A DNA stretch of 64,000 bases from HT1-32 sp040219025 (GCA_040219025.1 JAVJTE010000020.1:186001-250000), one strand, 5' to 3'; positions 1-8,698 are shown, numbered from the stretch's first letter. Notes: generated by a model from the sequence alone, not told the origin. Translations and numbers: made by a program.

Positions 1-683
1 GGCAGGGTCCAGCCGAACTGTTCGGCAATTTCCAGACCCATGGTCTTCTTGCCTTCAAGCCGGTAGGGCTCTTTCAGGGTGCGCACGTCACACCAGCCCT
101 TTGCCGCCACAGCATCGGCAACCATGCCGCCGGCATCGCGCCAGGGGCCATCCAGAATGCAGGTATCAGCGCCGGCCAGTGCACTTTGCTGCAGACTGGC
201 CGGCAGCACGTCATCGGGCATCAGATTGATGCAGCGCATGCCGGCGCGGGCAGCATACAGGCCCCAGGAGCCACCGGCATTGCCGGAACTGTTATGCACA
301 ACCGCGGTCACCCCGAGCTCACGCAGCCGGGTCACCGAAACACTGGCGCCCCGGTCCTTGAAGGTTCCGGAAGGATTGCGCCCCTCGTCTTTCAGATAAA
401 GTTGTTCATAGCCAAGATGGCGGCCCAGCGACGGTGTCGCCAGCATCGGTGTCCAGCCTTCCGCGAGGCTGACCGCCGTCTCCGGCGTCTCCACCGGCAG
501 CAGATCCGCATAGCGCCAGAGTGTCGTCGGTCCCCGGCTGATGGAGTCCCGGTCAACTTCGGCTTTCAACCGTTTCAGATCATAGGAGACAACCGGAAAA
601 TCACCGGGTGCCAGAGTGGATGAGCCGAGGTCACCCACCGGCTCGCCGCTGTGCCAGCTGGTTATACTGTCGATGTAACTCAT
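1..683 (-). CDS. Threonine synthase-like PLP-dependent enzyme (partial)
   Basis: This leftward gene is cut by the window edge, so only its first 227 codons are seen. It reads like the threonine synthase branch of the fold-type II PLP enzymes: a WRYADLLP block near residues 57-64, SLAEGWTPML at 72-81, and NPSGTFKDRG at 103-112, where Lys109 is the expected PLP-linked lysine. A following SSGNAGGSWG block matches the PLP-phosphate/substrate loop. The ATG overlaps the stop of the upstream GntR regulator in an ATGA, so the two are probably co-translated and the regulator may control it. The substrate cannot be fixed without the C-terminal half; threonine synthase itself or a relative using a phospho- or sulfo-amino acid are all possible. 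Confidence 0.8.
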   Translation of the reverse strand, partial: MSYIDSITSWHSGEPVGDLGSSTLAPGDFPVVSYDLKRLKAEVDRDSISRGPTTLWRYADLLPVETPETAVSLAEGWTPMLATPSLGRHLGYEQLYLKDEGRNPSGTFKDRGASVSVTRLRELGVTAVVHNSSGNAGGSWGLYAARAGMRCINLMPDDVLPASLQQSALAGADTCILDGPWRDAGGMVADAVAAKGWCDVRTLKEPYRLEGKKTMGLEIAEQFGWTL

Positions 684-1378
684 GCCCCCACCACTTTCCG
701 ATAAAGGTCCGGCTGCACAGCGACATGCAGCGTTTCAAAGATGCGCGACCGCACTTCGAGGCCGACAACCAGATGATCGCAGACCAGTTGCCGGGCAGCA
801 ACCGGATCGCCGCTGACAATGGCGTCCAGTATACCCAGATGCTCGCGCACCGACTCCAGCACCCAGCCATGGTCGTAATGCCGGGGCAGGCCCAGGGTGA
901 CGGAATGGCGCAGCCGCATCGGCTCATAGATCTCCAGCAGATAACGGTTGCGGGCGGCGCGGAACATCTCGACATGAAATTCCTGGCCGCATCTGTGGAT
1001 ATCATTCAGGTCATGGGAGCCCGGGTTTTCGATCATATCGACGAAGGACTGCCGGAACCGGGCAAATTCCGGCGTCGGGCCACGTTCCGCCGCAAGATAG
1101 GCGGCGGTGCCCTCCAGCCCGAACCGCACCTCGTAAATCTCCGTGACATCGGCCGGGGTCAGTTTGTTGACATAGGTTCCCCGCGCCGGGCGAACACTCA
1201 GCAGCCCCTCTGTCGTCAGCCGCCGGATCGCCTCGCGGACCGGCGTACGGCCCATGCCCAGGCTGTCCGCCAGCTTGCGCTCGGATAACGGCATGTCGAG
1301 ATCGAATTCTCCACCGAGAATCCGGTCCAGCAGACGCTGATAGGCGCGGTCACGTTCGAAGATCGATTCATCCGACAT
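680..1378 (-). CDS. GntR-family transcriptional regulator, FCD subfamily
   Basis: A 232-residue repressor-type regulator. The N-terminal winged helix contains LSERKLADSLGMGRTPVREA followed by GLLSVRPARGTYV, the classic GntR wing. The C-terminal all-helical FCD domain (about residues 90-225) is the effector-binding part and in many members binds a metal and an organic acid. I start it at the ATG at 1378 (MSDESIF), giving the usual family length; an upstream in-frame ATG at 1471 would add 31 residues with no family character. It lies back to back with galB across a 384-base gap, so it is a candidate regulator of the gal operon as well as of the PLP gene it overlaps. That role is inferred from position only. 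Confidence 0.85.
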   Translation of the reverse strand: MSDESIFERDRAYQRLLDRILGGEFDLDMPLSERKLADSLGMGRTPVREAIRRLTTEGLLSVRPARGTYVNKLTPADVTEIYEVRFGLEGTAAYLAAERGPTPEFARFRQSFVDMIENPGSHDLNDIHRCGQEFHVEMFRAARNRYLLEIYEPMRLRHSVTLGLPRHYDHGWVLESVREHLGILDAIVSGDPVAARQLVCDHLVVGLEVRSRIFETLHVAVQPDLYRKVVGA

Positions 1379-1762
1379 ACCGGTATACCAGCCGAGTTTG
1401 AGAATCGAGTCAACGGGAAACAACAGTGCAACCCCGCGGCGGGAAATATTTTCCGGCACCCGGACCGCCATACGTCCGGCAGGGACAGCCCGCCGTGACA
1501 GCCCGCCGTGACAGCCAGTCTGTCCGATTCCCGCGATCCGCCGGTAATCCCGGTTCAGCCAGACGTAATAGCGTGAGCAGATAGCCGGGCTGATCGGCTG
1601 GAATCCCTAAATAAAAACAAATATTCCCGTATTTTTTCCGACTCTCCGGACCCTAGATATCTCTCTCAATAGCAAAAAGTGATGGATGGATGCACAGAAC
1701 GCACTTCTCTCCCGGCCCGGCAGGAGTAGGCTTGGCAACCGTAACAGATCAGGATTCGTCTT
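1379..1762. promoter_or_regulatory. Divergent promoter region between GntR gene and galB
   Basis: No gene is seen here. The part next to galB is AT-rich (about 1605-1680) in an otherwise GC-rich region and is the likely promoter zone. It contains an inverted repeat AAATA-N6-TATTT at 1619-1634 that could be an operator half-site pair for the adjacent GntR/FCD protein. The galB start at 1763 is preceded by AGGA about 9 bases upstream. Confidence 0.45.
1484..1516. repeat. 13-bp tandem repeat, 2.5 copies
   Basis: The 13-mer gacagcccgccgt occurs at 1484-1496 and again at 1497-1509, with a further partial copy gacagcc at 1510-1516. It sits in the leader of the GntR gene. It may be simple slippage or a repeated binding site; nothing in the sequence decides between them. 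Confidence 0.7.
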
Positions 1763-2494
1763 ATGGCTTCAAAAACCGCACTGGTGGTCAGCGCCCATGC
1801 TGCCGACTTCGTTTGGCGCTGCGCCGGCGCTATCGCCCTGCATACGGCGAAGGGCTACAATGTCACTGTTGTCTGCCTGTCCTTCGGCGAGCGGGGTGAG
1901 TCGGCAAAACTCTGGAAAAAAGGCGATGTCACGCTGGAGCAGGTCAAGACCGACCGCCGTGGCGAGGCCGAAGCCGCCGCAAAGGCGCTGGGCGTTCACG
2001 ATATCCAGTTCTTCGACCAGGGCGACTATCCGCTGGTCATGGACATGGACGGCAAGATGCGTCTGGTCGACGTGATGCGCCAGGTCCAGCCGGAATTCAT
2101 CATGTCCCATTCCCAGTCAGACCCGTACAACACCGATCATCCCTATGCGACGGCGGTGACCATGGAATGCCGCATGATCGCGCAGGCCTGGGGGCATAAT
2201 CCCGGCGAGAAGGTGCTGGGTGCGCCGCAGATGTATCTGTTCGAGCCGCACCAGACCGAACAATGCGGCTGGAAGCCGGATACCATCCTCGACATCACCG
2301 ATGTCTGGGACAAGAAAATGGCCGCCATCAAATGCATGGCCGGGCAGGAGCATCTCTGGGATTACTACACCAATGTCGGTGAAAACCGGGGCAACCAGTT
2401 CCGCCGCAATTCCGGTGGCCAGGCCGGTGGTCGCCCGGCCCGCTATGCAGAAGCCTTCCAGTCGATCTTCCCGCGCACGGTCGACCAGCTATGA
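1763..2494 (+). CDS. galB: 4-oxalomesaconate hydratase, PIG-L family (GalB)
   Basis: GalB hydrates 4-oxalomesaconate to 4-carboxy-4-hydroxy-2-oxoadipate in the lower gallate / protocatechuate 4,5-cleavage route. The 243-residue protein belongs to the zinc-dependent PIG-L/LmbE fold. Near the N-terminus it has SAHAADFVWR in place of the more usual AHPDD, as I recall for the Pseudomonas GalB branch, then VVCLSFGERGES, SHSQSDPYNTDHP (metal-ligand region) and LFEPHQTEQCGWKP. The C-terminal QEHLWDYYT stretch is also GalB-like. Its stop overlaps the galC start by four bases, and galD follows, so the three-gene order itself supports the assignment. No ring-cleavage dioxygenase lies in the window, so which aromatic acid feeds it is unknown. 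Confidence 0.87.
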   Translation: MASKTALVVSAHAADFVWRCAGAIALHTAKGYNVTVVCLSFGERGESAKLWKKGDVTLEQVKTDRRGEAEAAAKALGVHDIQFFDQGDYPLVMDMDGKMRLVDVMRQVQPEFIMSHSQSDPYNTDHPYATAVTMECRMIAQAWGHNPGEKVLGAPQMYLFEPHQTEQCGWKPDTILDITDVWDKKMAAIKCMAGQEHLWDYYTNVGENRGNQFRRNSGGQAGGRPARYAEAFQSIFPRTVDQL

Positions 2495-3192
2495 CCGGCA
2501 TTGTTGTCACCGGTGTTCCCCGCGCAGCCGGGGATACCATCGCCGGGCTGGCGGAATGCGGGGTCGCCACAGTACATGAGGCACAGGGTCGCACCGGCCT
2601 GCTGCAAAGCCACATGCGCCCGATTTATCCCGGCGCCCGCATTGCCGGATCTGCGGTCACAGTCTCGGTCGCACCGGCCGATAACTGGATGCTGCATGTC
2701 GCGGTCGAGCAATGTGGCGCGGGCGACATTCTTGTCGTCGCGCCGACATCCCCCTGCGATGCCGGCTATTTTGGCGAGTTGCTGGCCCAGTCACTGAAAT
2801 CACGCGGTGTGGTCGGGATTGTCATCGAAGCCGGGGTACGCGATGTCGCCGAACTGACGGAAATGGGCTTCCCGGCCTGGTCGAAAGCGGTCTCCGCACA
2901 GGGCACCGTGAAAGAGACCACCGGATCGGTAAACCTTCCCGTCGTCTGTGCCGGTGCGGCAATCAACCCCGGTGATGTCATTATTGCCGATGACGACGGC
3001 GTCTGTGTGGTCAGCCGGGAATCGGCGGATGCGGTGCTGGTTAAGTCACGGCAACGCGTTGCCAAGGAAGACATCACCCGCGCGAAGCTGATGTCCGGTG
3101 AACTCGGGCTGGATTATTACGGCATGCGTGAACGGCTGGCGGAAAAAGGGCTGCGCTATGTCACCCACGCCGACTACAGCAAGGAGGGCTGA
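2491..3192 (+). CDS. galC: 4-carboxy-4-hydroxy-2-oxoadipate aldolase (GalC/LigK type)
   Basis: A 233-residue RraA-like/HMG-CHA aldolase fold protein. It cleaves 4-carboxy-4-hydroxy-2-oxoadipate to pyruvate and oxaloacetate, and such enzymes usually also decarboxylate oxaloacetate with a divalent metal. Recognisable blocks are VATVHEAQGRTGLL near the N-terminus, the GDILVVAP strand, and GVRDVAEL around residue 116-123, whose Arg-Asp pair matches the catalytic arginine and metal-binding aspartate of the class. INPGDVIIADDDGVCVV is the typical C-terminal block. It overlaps galB by ATGA, and the AAGGAGG at its own 3' end serves as the ribosome binding site for galD. Confidence 0.9.
   Translation: MTGIVVTGVPRAAGDTIAGLAECGVATVHEAQGRTGLLQSHMRPIYPGARIAGSAVTVSVAPADNWMLHVAVEQCGAGDILVVAPTSPCDAGYFGELLAQSLKSRGVVGIVIEAGVRDVAELTEMGFPAWSKAVSAQGTVKETTGSVNLPVVCAGAAINPGDVIIADDDGVCVVSRESADAVLVKSRQRVAKEDITRAKLMSGELGLDYYGMRERLAEKGLRYVTHADYSKEG
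3181..3187 (+). promoter_or_regulatory. Ribosome binding site of galD (AAGGAGG)
   Basis: A perfect AAGGAGG lies inside the last codons of galC. It is 8 bases before an in-frame ATT at 3196 but 29 bases before the first in-frame ATG at 3217, which argues for initiation at the ATT. Confidence 0.6.
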
Positions 3193-3195
3193 GCC

Positions 3196-4272
3196 ATTTC
3201 CGGCGTAAACTGCACGATGATGCGGGGCGGCACATCCAAGGCCGCCTATTTCCGCAGCGAGGACCTGCCACCTGCGGGCACGGCACGGGATGCCTTTCTG
3301 TTGTCGGTCATGGGCTCACCCGATCCGCGCCAGATTGATGGCATCGGCGGTGCTGATCCGCTGACCAGCAAGATTGCCATCGTCACAAAGTCGGAACGAC
3401 CGGGGATTGATGTCGACTATCTGTTCGCTCAGGTTTTCGTTGACGATTCCCGGGTTGGATATGGCCAGAACTGCGGCAATATTCTGGCCGGCGTCGGCTA
3501 TTTCGCCATCGAACAGGGCATGGTCACCGCCGGTGATCCGGAAACCGAAATCACCATCTTTATGGAAAACAGCGAGCAGACCGCCGTCGCTACCATCGCC
3601 ACGCCAGGCGGAAAACCAACCTATCGCGGGGAGGCCAGCATTGATGGCGTACCGGGAACCGCAGCCCCTGTGCCGCTGAGCTTCGTTGATGCAGCCGGCA
3701 GCATGTGCGGGGCGCTGTTGCCAACCGGCAATAACGTTGATCTGGTCGCCGGGGTTGAGGTGACGATGGTCGATAACGGCATGCCGGTTGTTGTGCTGCG
3801 GGCCTCGGACATGGGCATCAGGGGCACCGAAACCCGTGAGGAACTGGAAGCTGATGAGGAACTGAAGGCGCGGCTGGAGCAAGTCCGCCTGGCCGCCGGA
3901 CATCTGATGAATCTTGGCGATGTTACCGACAAGACCGTACCGAAAATGACCATGGTCTCGCCGCCGATGAGAGGCGGCTGTATCTCGACCCGCACCTTCA
4001 TCCCGCATCGGTGCCACGCCACCATCGGTGTGTTCGGCGCGGTCAGCGTCGCCACGGCCTGCCTGCTGCCGGGATCACCCGCCGCAGAACTGGCGGTGGT
4101 GCCCGCCAGCAAATCCAAACAGATGGCGGTCGAACATCCGATTGGCGCACTGGATGTCATCATGGAAGTCAGCGAGCAGGAGGACGGCAACGTCTCCATC
4201 GACCGCGCTGCCTTCCTGCGAACCGCCCGCAAGCTGTTTGAAGGCCGCGTCTTCGATCATTCGGAAGACTGA
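3196..4272 (+). CDS. galD: 4-oxalomesaconate tautomerase, PrpF family (GalD)
   Basis: GalD interconverts keto and enol forms of 4-oxalomesaconate so that GalB can hydrate it. The protein has the two-domain DapF/PrpF fold. Diagnostic blocks include MMRGGTSKAAYF at the N-terminus, GSPDPRQIDGIGGADPLTSK, YGQNCGNILAGVG, DNGMPVV and FIPHRCHATIGVFGAVSVAT, all close to Pseudomonas GalD as I remember it. Family members have a short strand of the form IPCxLMRGGTSK, here VNCTMMRGGTSK, and this starts before the first ATG at 3217. I therefore place the start at the ATT at 3196 (358 residues), correctly spaced from AAGGAGG. The 3' end overlaps the convergent MFS gene by 16 bases. Confidence 0.85.
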   Translation: MSGVNCTMMRGGTSKAAYFRSEDLPPAGTARDAFLLSVMGSPDPRQIDGIGGADPLTSKIAIVTKSERPGIDVDYLFAQVFVDDSRVGYGQNCGNILAGVGYFAIEQGMVTAGDPETEITIFMENSEQTAVATIATPGGKPTYRGEASIDGVPGTAAPVPLSFVDAAGSMCGALLPTGNNVDLVAGVEVTMVDNGMPVVVLRASDMGIRGTETREELEADEELKARLEQVRLAAGHLMNLGDVTDKTVPKMTMVSPPMRGGCISTRTFIPHRCHATIGVFGAVSVATACLLPGSPAAELAVVPASKSKQMAVEHPIGALDVIMEVSEQEDGNVSIDRAAFLRTARKLFEGRVFDHSED

Positions 4273-5450
4273 CGCCGGCGCCGGGCAAGCGACCGGACGG
4301 CGGCAATCACCAGCACCGGCAGGAAAGCCCCGCCCAGAAACACCGGCAGTCCGGCCAGTCCTGTCCAGGCAATCATGCCGCCGCTGATTGCCGGGCCGAT
4401 CAGGTTACCGAAAGACCAGGCAATCGCGAACGCCGCGTTCCCGGCGATGAGCATCTTGCCCGTGAACCTGTCGCCCAGTTCTTTCATGGCCAGGGTATAG
4501 ATCCCGAACGCGAAACCACCCCACAAAAAGAGATATACCAGCAGCGGGCCCCAGGTTGGCGCCAGAGCCGGTAACAGGACCGGGGCCAGCACAGCAAGCC
4601 CGACGCACAGGAAAAACATTGTCCGGCCCGGCAGCCAGTCGGCCATAAACCCGATCGGTATCTGCAACAGAGCGGAACCAAGAATCAGCGTCGCCAGCAA
4701 TATGGCCGCCGCACTTTCCGTATGGGAGAAATCGAGCAGATAGATCGGGAGCAGGGACAGCAGACCTGCCTCGAACAGTCCGAAACCGAGAAAGGCAATC
4801 AGCAGCGCAGGCGCATGGCGCACAAATCCCAGCGCAGAGACACCCGGTGCGGCCTGCTCCGCCTCGTCATCGGCGGGTTCGGTTGCGAACATGATCCCGG
4901 CCAGCGAGACAATTCCGCAGCCTACCCCTGACAGGAATGGTGGCCAGCCTTCTGCCCCGGTGAGGACCAGAATGGCCGGCCCGATTGCAAACCCGAGTGC
5001 AAAGATCGTCGCATACAGCCCGAGAATGCGCCCGCGAAGCCGCTGCGGGGCCAGCCGGTTGATCCAGGTATCACAGATGATAAAGATCCCGCTGGAGGCC
5101 AGCCCGTGCAGGAACCTGATCACAAACCATGCTTCCAGACCGGGAAACACCGGATACAGCACAAAAATTCCGGTGGTCAGAACCACACAGACGATAGCCG
5201 TTCTGCGCAAACCAAAGCGTGACAGAACCGACGGCATCACACCGCCGGCAATCAGCAGACCAAGACCCAGCATCGCCGCATTCAGCCCGATCATGGTCGG
5301 GCTGACGCCCTGACTGTTCAGATTGAAGGCAATCAGGGGGTGGCTGAGCCCGATCATCACCGACAGCACGCTGATGCCGACGGTTACCGCCGCAATACTG
5401 CGCCAGTCCGTCTGACCCGGCCCCGATACCAACCCGTCATTCCCGCTCAT
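4257..5450 (-). CDS. MFS transporter, YcaD-like
   Basis: A 397-residue protein with twelve predicted membrane segments and a short cytoplasmic tail rich in arginine. The first half holds the MFS loop between helices 2 and 3 (SRFGLRRTA), then IRFLHGLASSGIFII and INRLAPQRLRGRILGLYA, resembling the YcaD/quinolone-resistance-like MFS_1 group. It converges on galD with a 16-base overlap, so it is not in the gal operon. The substrate is not evident; uptake of the aromatic acid degraded by the gal genes is possible, but the family resemblance is closer to efflux proteins. Confidence 0.8.
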   Translation of the reverse strand: MSGNDGLVSGPGQTDWRSIAAVTVGISVLSVMIGLSHPLIAFNLNSQGVSPTMIGLNAAMLGLGLLIAGGVMPSVLSRFGLRRTAIVCVVLTTGIFVLYPVFPGLEAWFVIRFLHGLASSGIFIICDTWINRLAPQRLRGRILGLYATIFALGFAIGPAILVLTGAEGWPPFLSGVGCGIVSLAGIMFATEPADDEAEQAAPGVSALGFVRHAPALLIAFLGFGLFEAGLLSLLPIYLLDFSHTESAAAILLATLILGSALLQIPIGFMADWLPGRTMFFLCVGLAVLAPVLLPALAPTWGPLLVYLFLWGGFAFGIYTLAMKELGDRFTGKMLIAGNAAFAIAWSFGNLIGPAISGGMIAWTGLAGLPVFLGGAFLPVLVIAAVRSLARRRRQSSE

Positions 5451-5557
5451 GGCCCGGACTTATCGCGAATACCCGATCAGGGAAAGCCCGGATGCAAAAT
5501 GGAAAACTGCTGCTTCAGGATAGCGACACAGGCGAGAAGGTCCCGGCCAGCCCGTTC

Positions 5558-5692
5558 ATCCCGTTCATTCGTGTTCATCTGTGTCATTTGCGAACCGTCA
5601 GACCGGTACATTATTGGTAATCCGGACATCAGAGGAACCGGGGCAATGGCAAAAGCCGGTTTGTGACACAGACGAACACGGATGAACGGGAT
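5558..5692. repeat. Long inverted repeat (30-bp arms) between MFS and pepP
   Basis: Bases 5558-5587 and 5663-5692 are inverted copies matching at 27 of 30 positions, separated by 75 bases. The arms contain the cgtgttcatctgtgtca word. The left arm is preceded by a second copy of its first nine bases (cccgttcat at 5551-5559). The element lies in the 407-base gap 5451-5857, which otherwise holds only a short IR, catcaca/tgtgatg, at about 5713-5740. It codes for nothing recognisable and could be a MITE-like or REP-like unit. Confidence 0.7.
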
Positions 5693-5857
5693 ATTAAGTG
5701 TCACTAAGCTCGCATCACATTCTGTCATGCTGGTGTGATGGCCGAAACGACCCCGCTTTGTGAATTGTCCCGCGGAAAGACGGCGGGGCCATTGCCAAGG
5801 CGTGATGCCGTGGTTAACTGACATGATCTGAATTGCATCCCCGACCCCGGAGAGACC

Positions 5858-7852
5858 ATGCCCGACGACCAGCGCCTGACCGACATTCGTGACCTCCATG
5901 CCCGCTCCGGCAGCAGCCTGTCGGTTGAGGCCTTTGGCGAAGCGGTGGCGCGGGCCGCGGCAGCCCCGGTTGCCTGGCCCGCCGATGGCTGGATCGACCT
6001 GATCGCACCCGACGCCGACGCGCCCACCCGTGACGCCCTGCTGTCGCTGCGCCGCGGACTGGAACCCGTCGCGGACAAGCCCGGCAGTGACCGGGTTGCC
6101 CGGCTGCGGACCCGGCTGGCGGAGCTGAAACTGGACGGGTTCATCATCCCCCGCTCGGACGAGCATCTGGGTGAATTCGTGCCCGCAGATTCCGAGCGGC
6201 TGGCCTGGCTGACCGGGTTCACCGGGTCCGCCGGTCTGGCGATTGTCATGGCCGACCGGGCCGCCCTGTTCATCGACGGGCGCTATACCCTGCAGGTCAG
6301 GGATCAGGCAGACGGCTCAGTCTTCACGTTCCGCCATCTGATCCGCGAACCCGCAACCGACTGGCTGAAAGAACAGGTAACGGCCGGTATGCGGATCGGC
6401 TTTGACGCCCGGCTGCATGGCATCCGCGCCGCCGCCGGGTTGCGCAAGGCCGTTGAAGCTGCCGGCGGCGAACTGGTCGCGGTCGACGATAATCCGGTGG
6501 ATACGGTCTGGACGGACCGTCCGCTCCGGCCCCTGTCACCCGTCCTGCCGCATCCGGATTTCTTTGCCGGCGAGCCCGCCGAGCGCAAGCGCAAGCGTAT
6601 CGGACAGATCATCGGGGCGCGCGGCGCGGTGGCCACCGTGCTGTCGCAGCCGGAGTCCGTTGCCTGGCTGCTCAACATCCGGGGACAGGACACGGAAAGC
6701 ACGCCGCTGCCGCTGTCGCACGCCATCCTTCGGTCAGACGGATCCGTCGACCTGTTCATCGATTCGCTGAAACTGACCGCGGCCACCCGGACGCATCTCG
6801 GTGAGGCCGTAACCCTGCACCAACCGGACCGGCTGGGTGCCGCACTGGAGGCGCTGGGGGCAGACGGGGCCGGAATCAGCATCGACCCGAATGGTGCGAA
6901 TGAATGGATTCGCCTGCAACTGCTGACCGGCGGGGCCGAGATCATCAGCGAAGACGACCCCTGTATCCTGCCCCGCGCACTGAAAAACGATGCCGAGCGG
7001 GCGGGGACCATCGCCGCCCACCGCCGGGACGGTGCCGCCCTGTCACGGTTCCTGCACTGGCTGGACGAGAATGCACCGGGGGTCAGCGAACTGGATTGCG
7101 TTCGCCAGCTCGCTGCCTTCCGCGAGGGGGGCGAGCATTATCGCGGCCCCAGCTTCAATACCATCGCCGGATCCGGTCCGAACGGTGCCATCGTGCATTA
7201 CCGGGTGACGGAAGCGACCGACAGAAAGCTGGGGGCAGGGGAGCTGTTTCTGGTTGATTCCGGCGGCCAGTATCTCGACGGAACAACCGATGTCACCCGC
7301 ACCGTCGCGATCGGCACACCCGATGACGAGATGAAGCGTGCCTTCACACTGGTGCTGAAAGGCCATATCTCACTGGCCACCGCCCATTTTCCGACTGGAA
7401 CAAGGGGCGGACAGCTCGACAGCCTGGCGCGCGAGCATCTCTGGCGCCACAGCCTGAACTATGACCATGGCACCGGCCATGGCGTCGGCTCCTATCTTGG
7501 CGTCCATGAGGGACCGCAGCGGATCGGCGGGATGAGTGATGTGGCGCTGGAACCGGGCATGATCATTTCCAACGAACCCGGCTATTACAAAACCGGCGGC
7601 TTCGGTATCCGCATCGAAAATCTGGTGCTGGTGGAAGATATCGACAATACGGGCGAGGGGGGCTGGCTCGGCTTTCAGACACTGACACTGGCCCCGATTG
7701 ACCGGCGGCTGATTGACCGGGCCCTGATGGACCCAGTGGAAATCAGATGGCTGGATGCCTATCATGCCGACGTGGCAAGGCTGATCGGGCCACAGCTTGA
7801 CGGGGCGGCAGCCGACTGGCTGGCCCGGGCGACGGCACCGCTGAACAGCTGA
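5858..7852 (+). CDS. Xaa-Pro aminopeptidase (M24B, aminopeptidase P)
   Basis: A 664-residue M24B peptidase that removes N-terminal residues before proline. The creatinase-type N-domains (with IPRSDEHLGE and LTGFTGSAG) are followed by the pita-bread catalytic domain. Metal ligands are visible: Asp467 and Asp478 in VDSGGQYLDGTTDVTRT (spacing 11, as in E. coli PepP), the histidine of HGTGHGVGSYLG near residue 540, and glutamates in NEPGYY and IRIENLV. Like eukaryotic and many alphaproteobacterial three-domain forms it is longer than E. coli PepP, and the first ~85 residues are an extra segment. The start is supported by CGGAGAG at 5848-5854. No signal peptide, so cytoplasmic. Confidence 0.92.
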   Translation: MPDDQRLTDIRDLHARSGSSLSVEAFGEAVARAAAAPVAWPADGWIDLIAPDADAPTRDALLSLRRGLEPVADKPGSDRVARLRTRLAELKLDGFIIPRSDEHLGEFVPADSERLAWLTGFTGSAGLAIVMADRAALFIDGRYTLQVRDQADGSVFTFRHLIREPATDWLKEQVTAGMRIGFDARLHGIRAAAGLRKAVEAAGGELVAVDDNPVDTVWTDRPLRPLSPVLPHPDFFAGEPAERKRKRIGQIIGARGAVATVLSQPESVAWLLNIRGQDTESTPLPLSHAILRSDGSVDLFIDSLKLTAATRTHLGEAVTLHQPDRLGAALEALGADGAGISIDPNGANEWIRLQLLTGGAEIISEDDPCILPRALKNDAERAGTIAAHRRDGAALSRFLHWLDENAPGVSELDCVRQLAAFREGGEHYRGPSFNTIAGSGPNGAIVHYRVTEATDRKLGAGELFLVDSGGQYLDGTTDVTRTVAIGTPDDEMKRAFTLVLKGHISLATAHFPTGTRGGQLDSLAREHLWRHSLNYDHGTGHGVGSYLGVHEGPQRIGGMSDVALEPGMIISNEPGYYKTGGFGIRIENLVLVEDIDNTGEGGWLGFQTLTLAPIDRRLIDRALMDPVEIRWLDAYHADVARLIGPQLDGAAADWLARATAPLNS

Positions 7853-8143
7853 TCAGGCGGCGGCAAAGGCCTCCATCCGGCGGGCCAGCGCAATATCCTT
7901 CTCCGTCACACCGCCTGCGTCATGGGTCGACAGCGTCACCTCGACCATCTTGTAGACGTTGAACCATTCCGGGTGATGGTCGGCCTTCTCTGCGGCCAGG
8001 GCGACCCGCGTCATGAAACCGAAGGCCTCATTGAAATCACGGAACGAGAAGACCTTTGTGATGGCATTCCGGTCCTCAACCTCCCGCCAGTCCGGCAGGG
8101 AAGCCAGAGCCTCTGTTCGCGCTTTACCTTCGAGTTTTGGCAT
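7853..8143 (-). CDS. phhB: 4a-hydroxytetrahydrobiopterin dehydratase (PhhB/PCD)
   Basis: A complete 96-residue pterin-4-alpha-carbinolamine dehydratase. It dehydrates the 4a-hydroxy-pterin formed by aromatic amino acid hydroxylases so the cofactor can be recycled. The family core FGFMTRVALAAEKADHHPEWFNVY (residues ~41-64) holds the two catalytic histidines and the EWFNVYKMVEVTLSTHDAGG substrate/dimer segment. Its stop directly abuts the convergent pepP stop. No phenylalanine hydroxylase gene is seen in the window. Confidence 0.93.
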   Translation of the reverse strand: MPKLEGKARTEALASLPDWREVEDRNAITKVFSFRDFNEAFGFMTRVALAAEKADHHPEWFNVYKMVEVTLSTHDAGGVTEKDIALARRMEAFAAA

Positions 8144-8317
8144 CCGGTTTCTCCTTCAGGTTTAACCTGCCCTGATGTTGGGCCCTGAGACGGGGGATCA
8201 ACAACCATCCCATGGCTGTTTATCCATCTTATTTGGGCATGATAAACACAACAATTCTCTCATTTCAGCATATCAAGGACCGGGCTATACTGCCCACAGG
8301 ACTGGGAGAGAGGCGAC

Positions 8318-8698
8318 ATGGATATCGACCGTATTGATCATTTTGTCATCACCGCACGGGATGTCACGGCAACCGCAGCGTTCTACGAGCGGGTGCTGGG
8401 CATGAAAGTTGTCACCTTTGGCGCAGGGCGCACCGCCCTGACCTTTGGCCGGCAGAAGATCAACCTGCATCAGGCCGGTGCAGAGCCGGAGCCAAGAGCC
8501 GCCCGCCCGACACCGGGCGGCAGCGATTTTTGCCTGATCACCACCACCGCCATTCCCGAGGTGGTGAAGCATCTGGAGACCTGCGGGGTCGAGATCGAAC
8601 TTGCCCCCAGCAGCCGCACCGGTGCAACCGGGCCGATCACCTCGGTCTATTTCCGCGATCCCGACGATAATCTGGTGGAGGTATCAACCTATGACTGA
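8318..8698 (+). CDS. VOC (glyoxalase/bleomycin-resistance fold) protein
   Basis: A 126-residue vicinal-oxygen-chelate protein. The beginning IDRIDHFVITARDV carries the first metal histidine (His8), TFGRQKINLHQAG the second likely histidine, and FRDPDDNLVEVSTYD the terminal glutamate, so a metal site looks intact. A GGGAGAGAGG ribosome binding site precedes the start. It overlaps the CoA-transferase start by eight bases, so it is the first gene of a tightly coupled VOC / CoA-transferase / lyase operon. It may act as an epimerase, isomerase or lyase on the operon's substrate; the family does not say which. Confidence 0.82.
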   Translation: MDIDRIDHFVITARDVTATAAFYERVLGMKVVTFGAGRTALTFGRQKINLHQAGAEPEPRAARPTPGGSDFCLITTTAIPEVVKHLETCGVEIELAPSSRTGATGPITSVYFRDPDDNLVEVSTYD

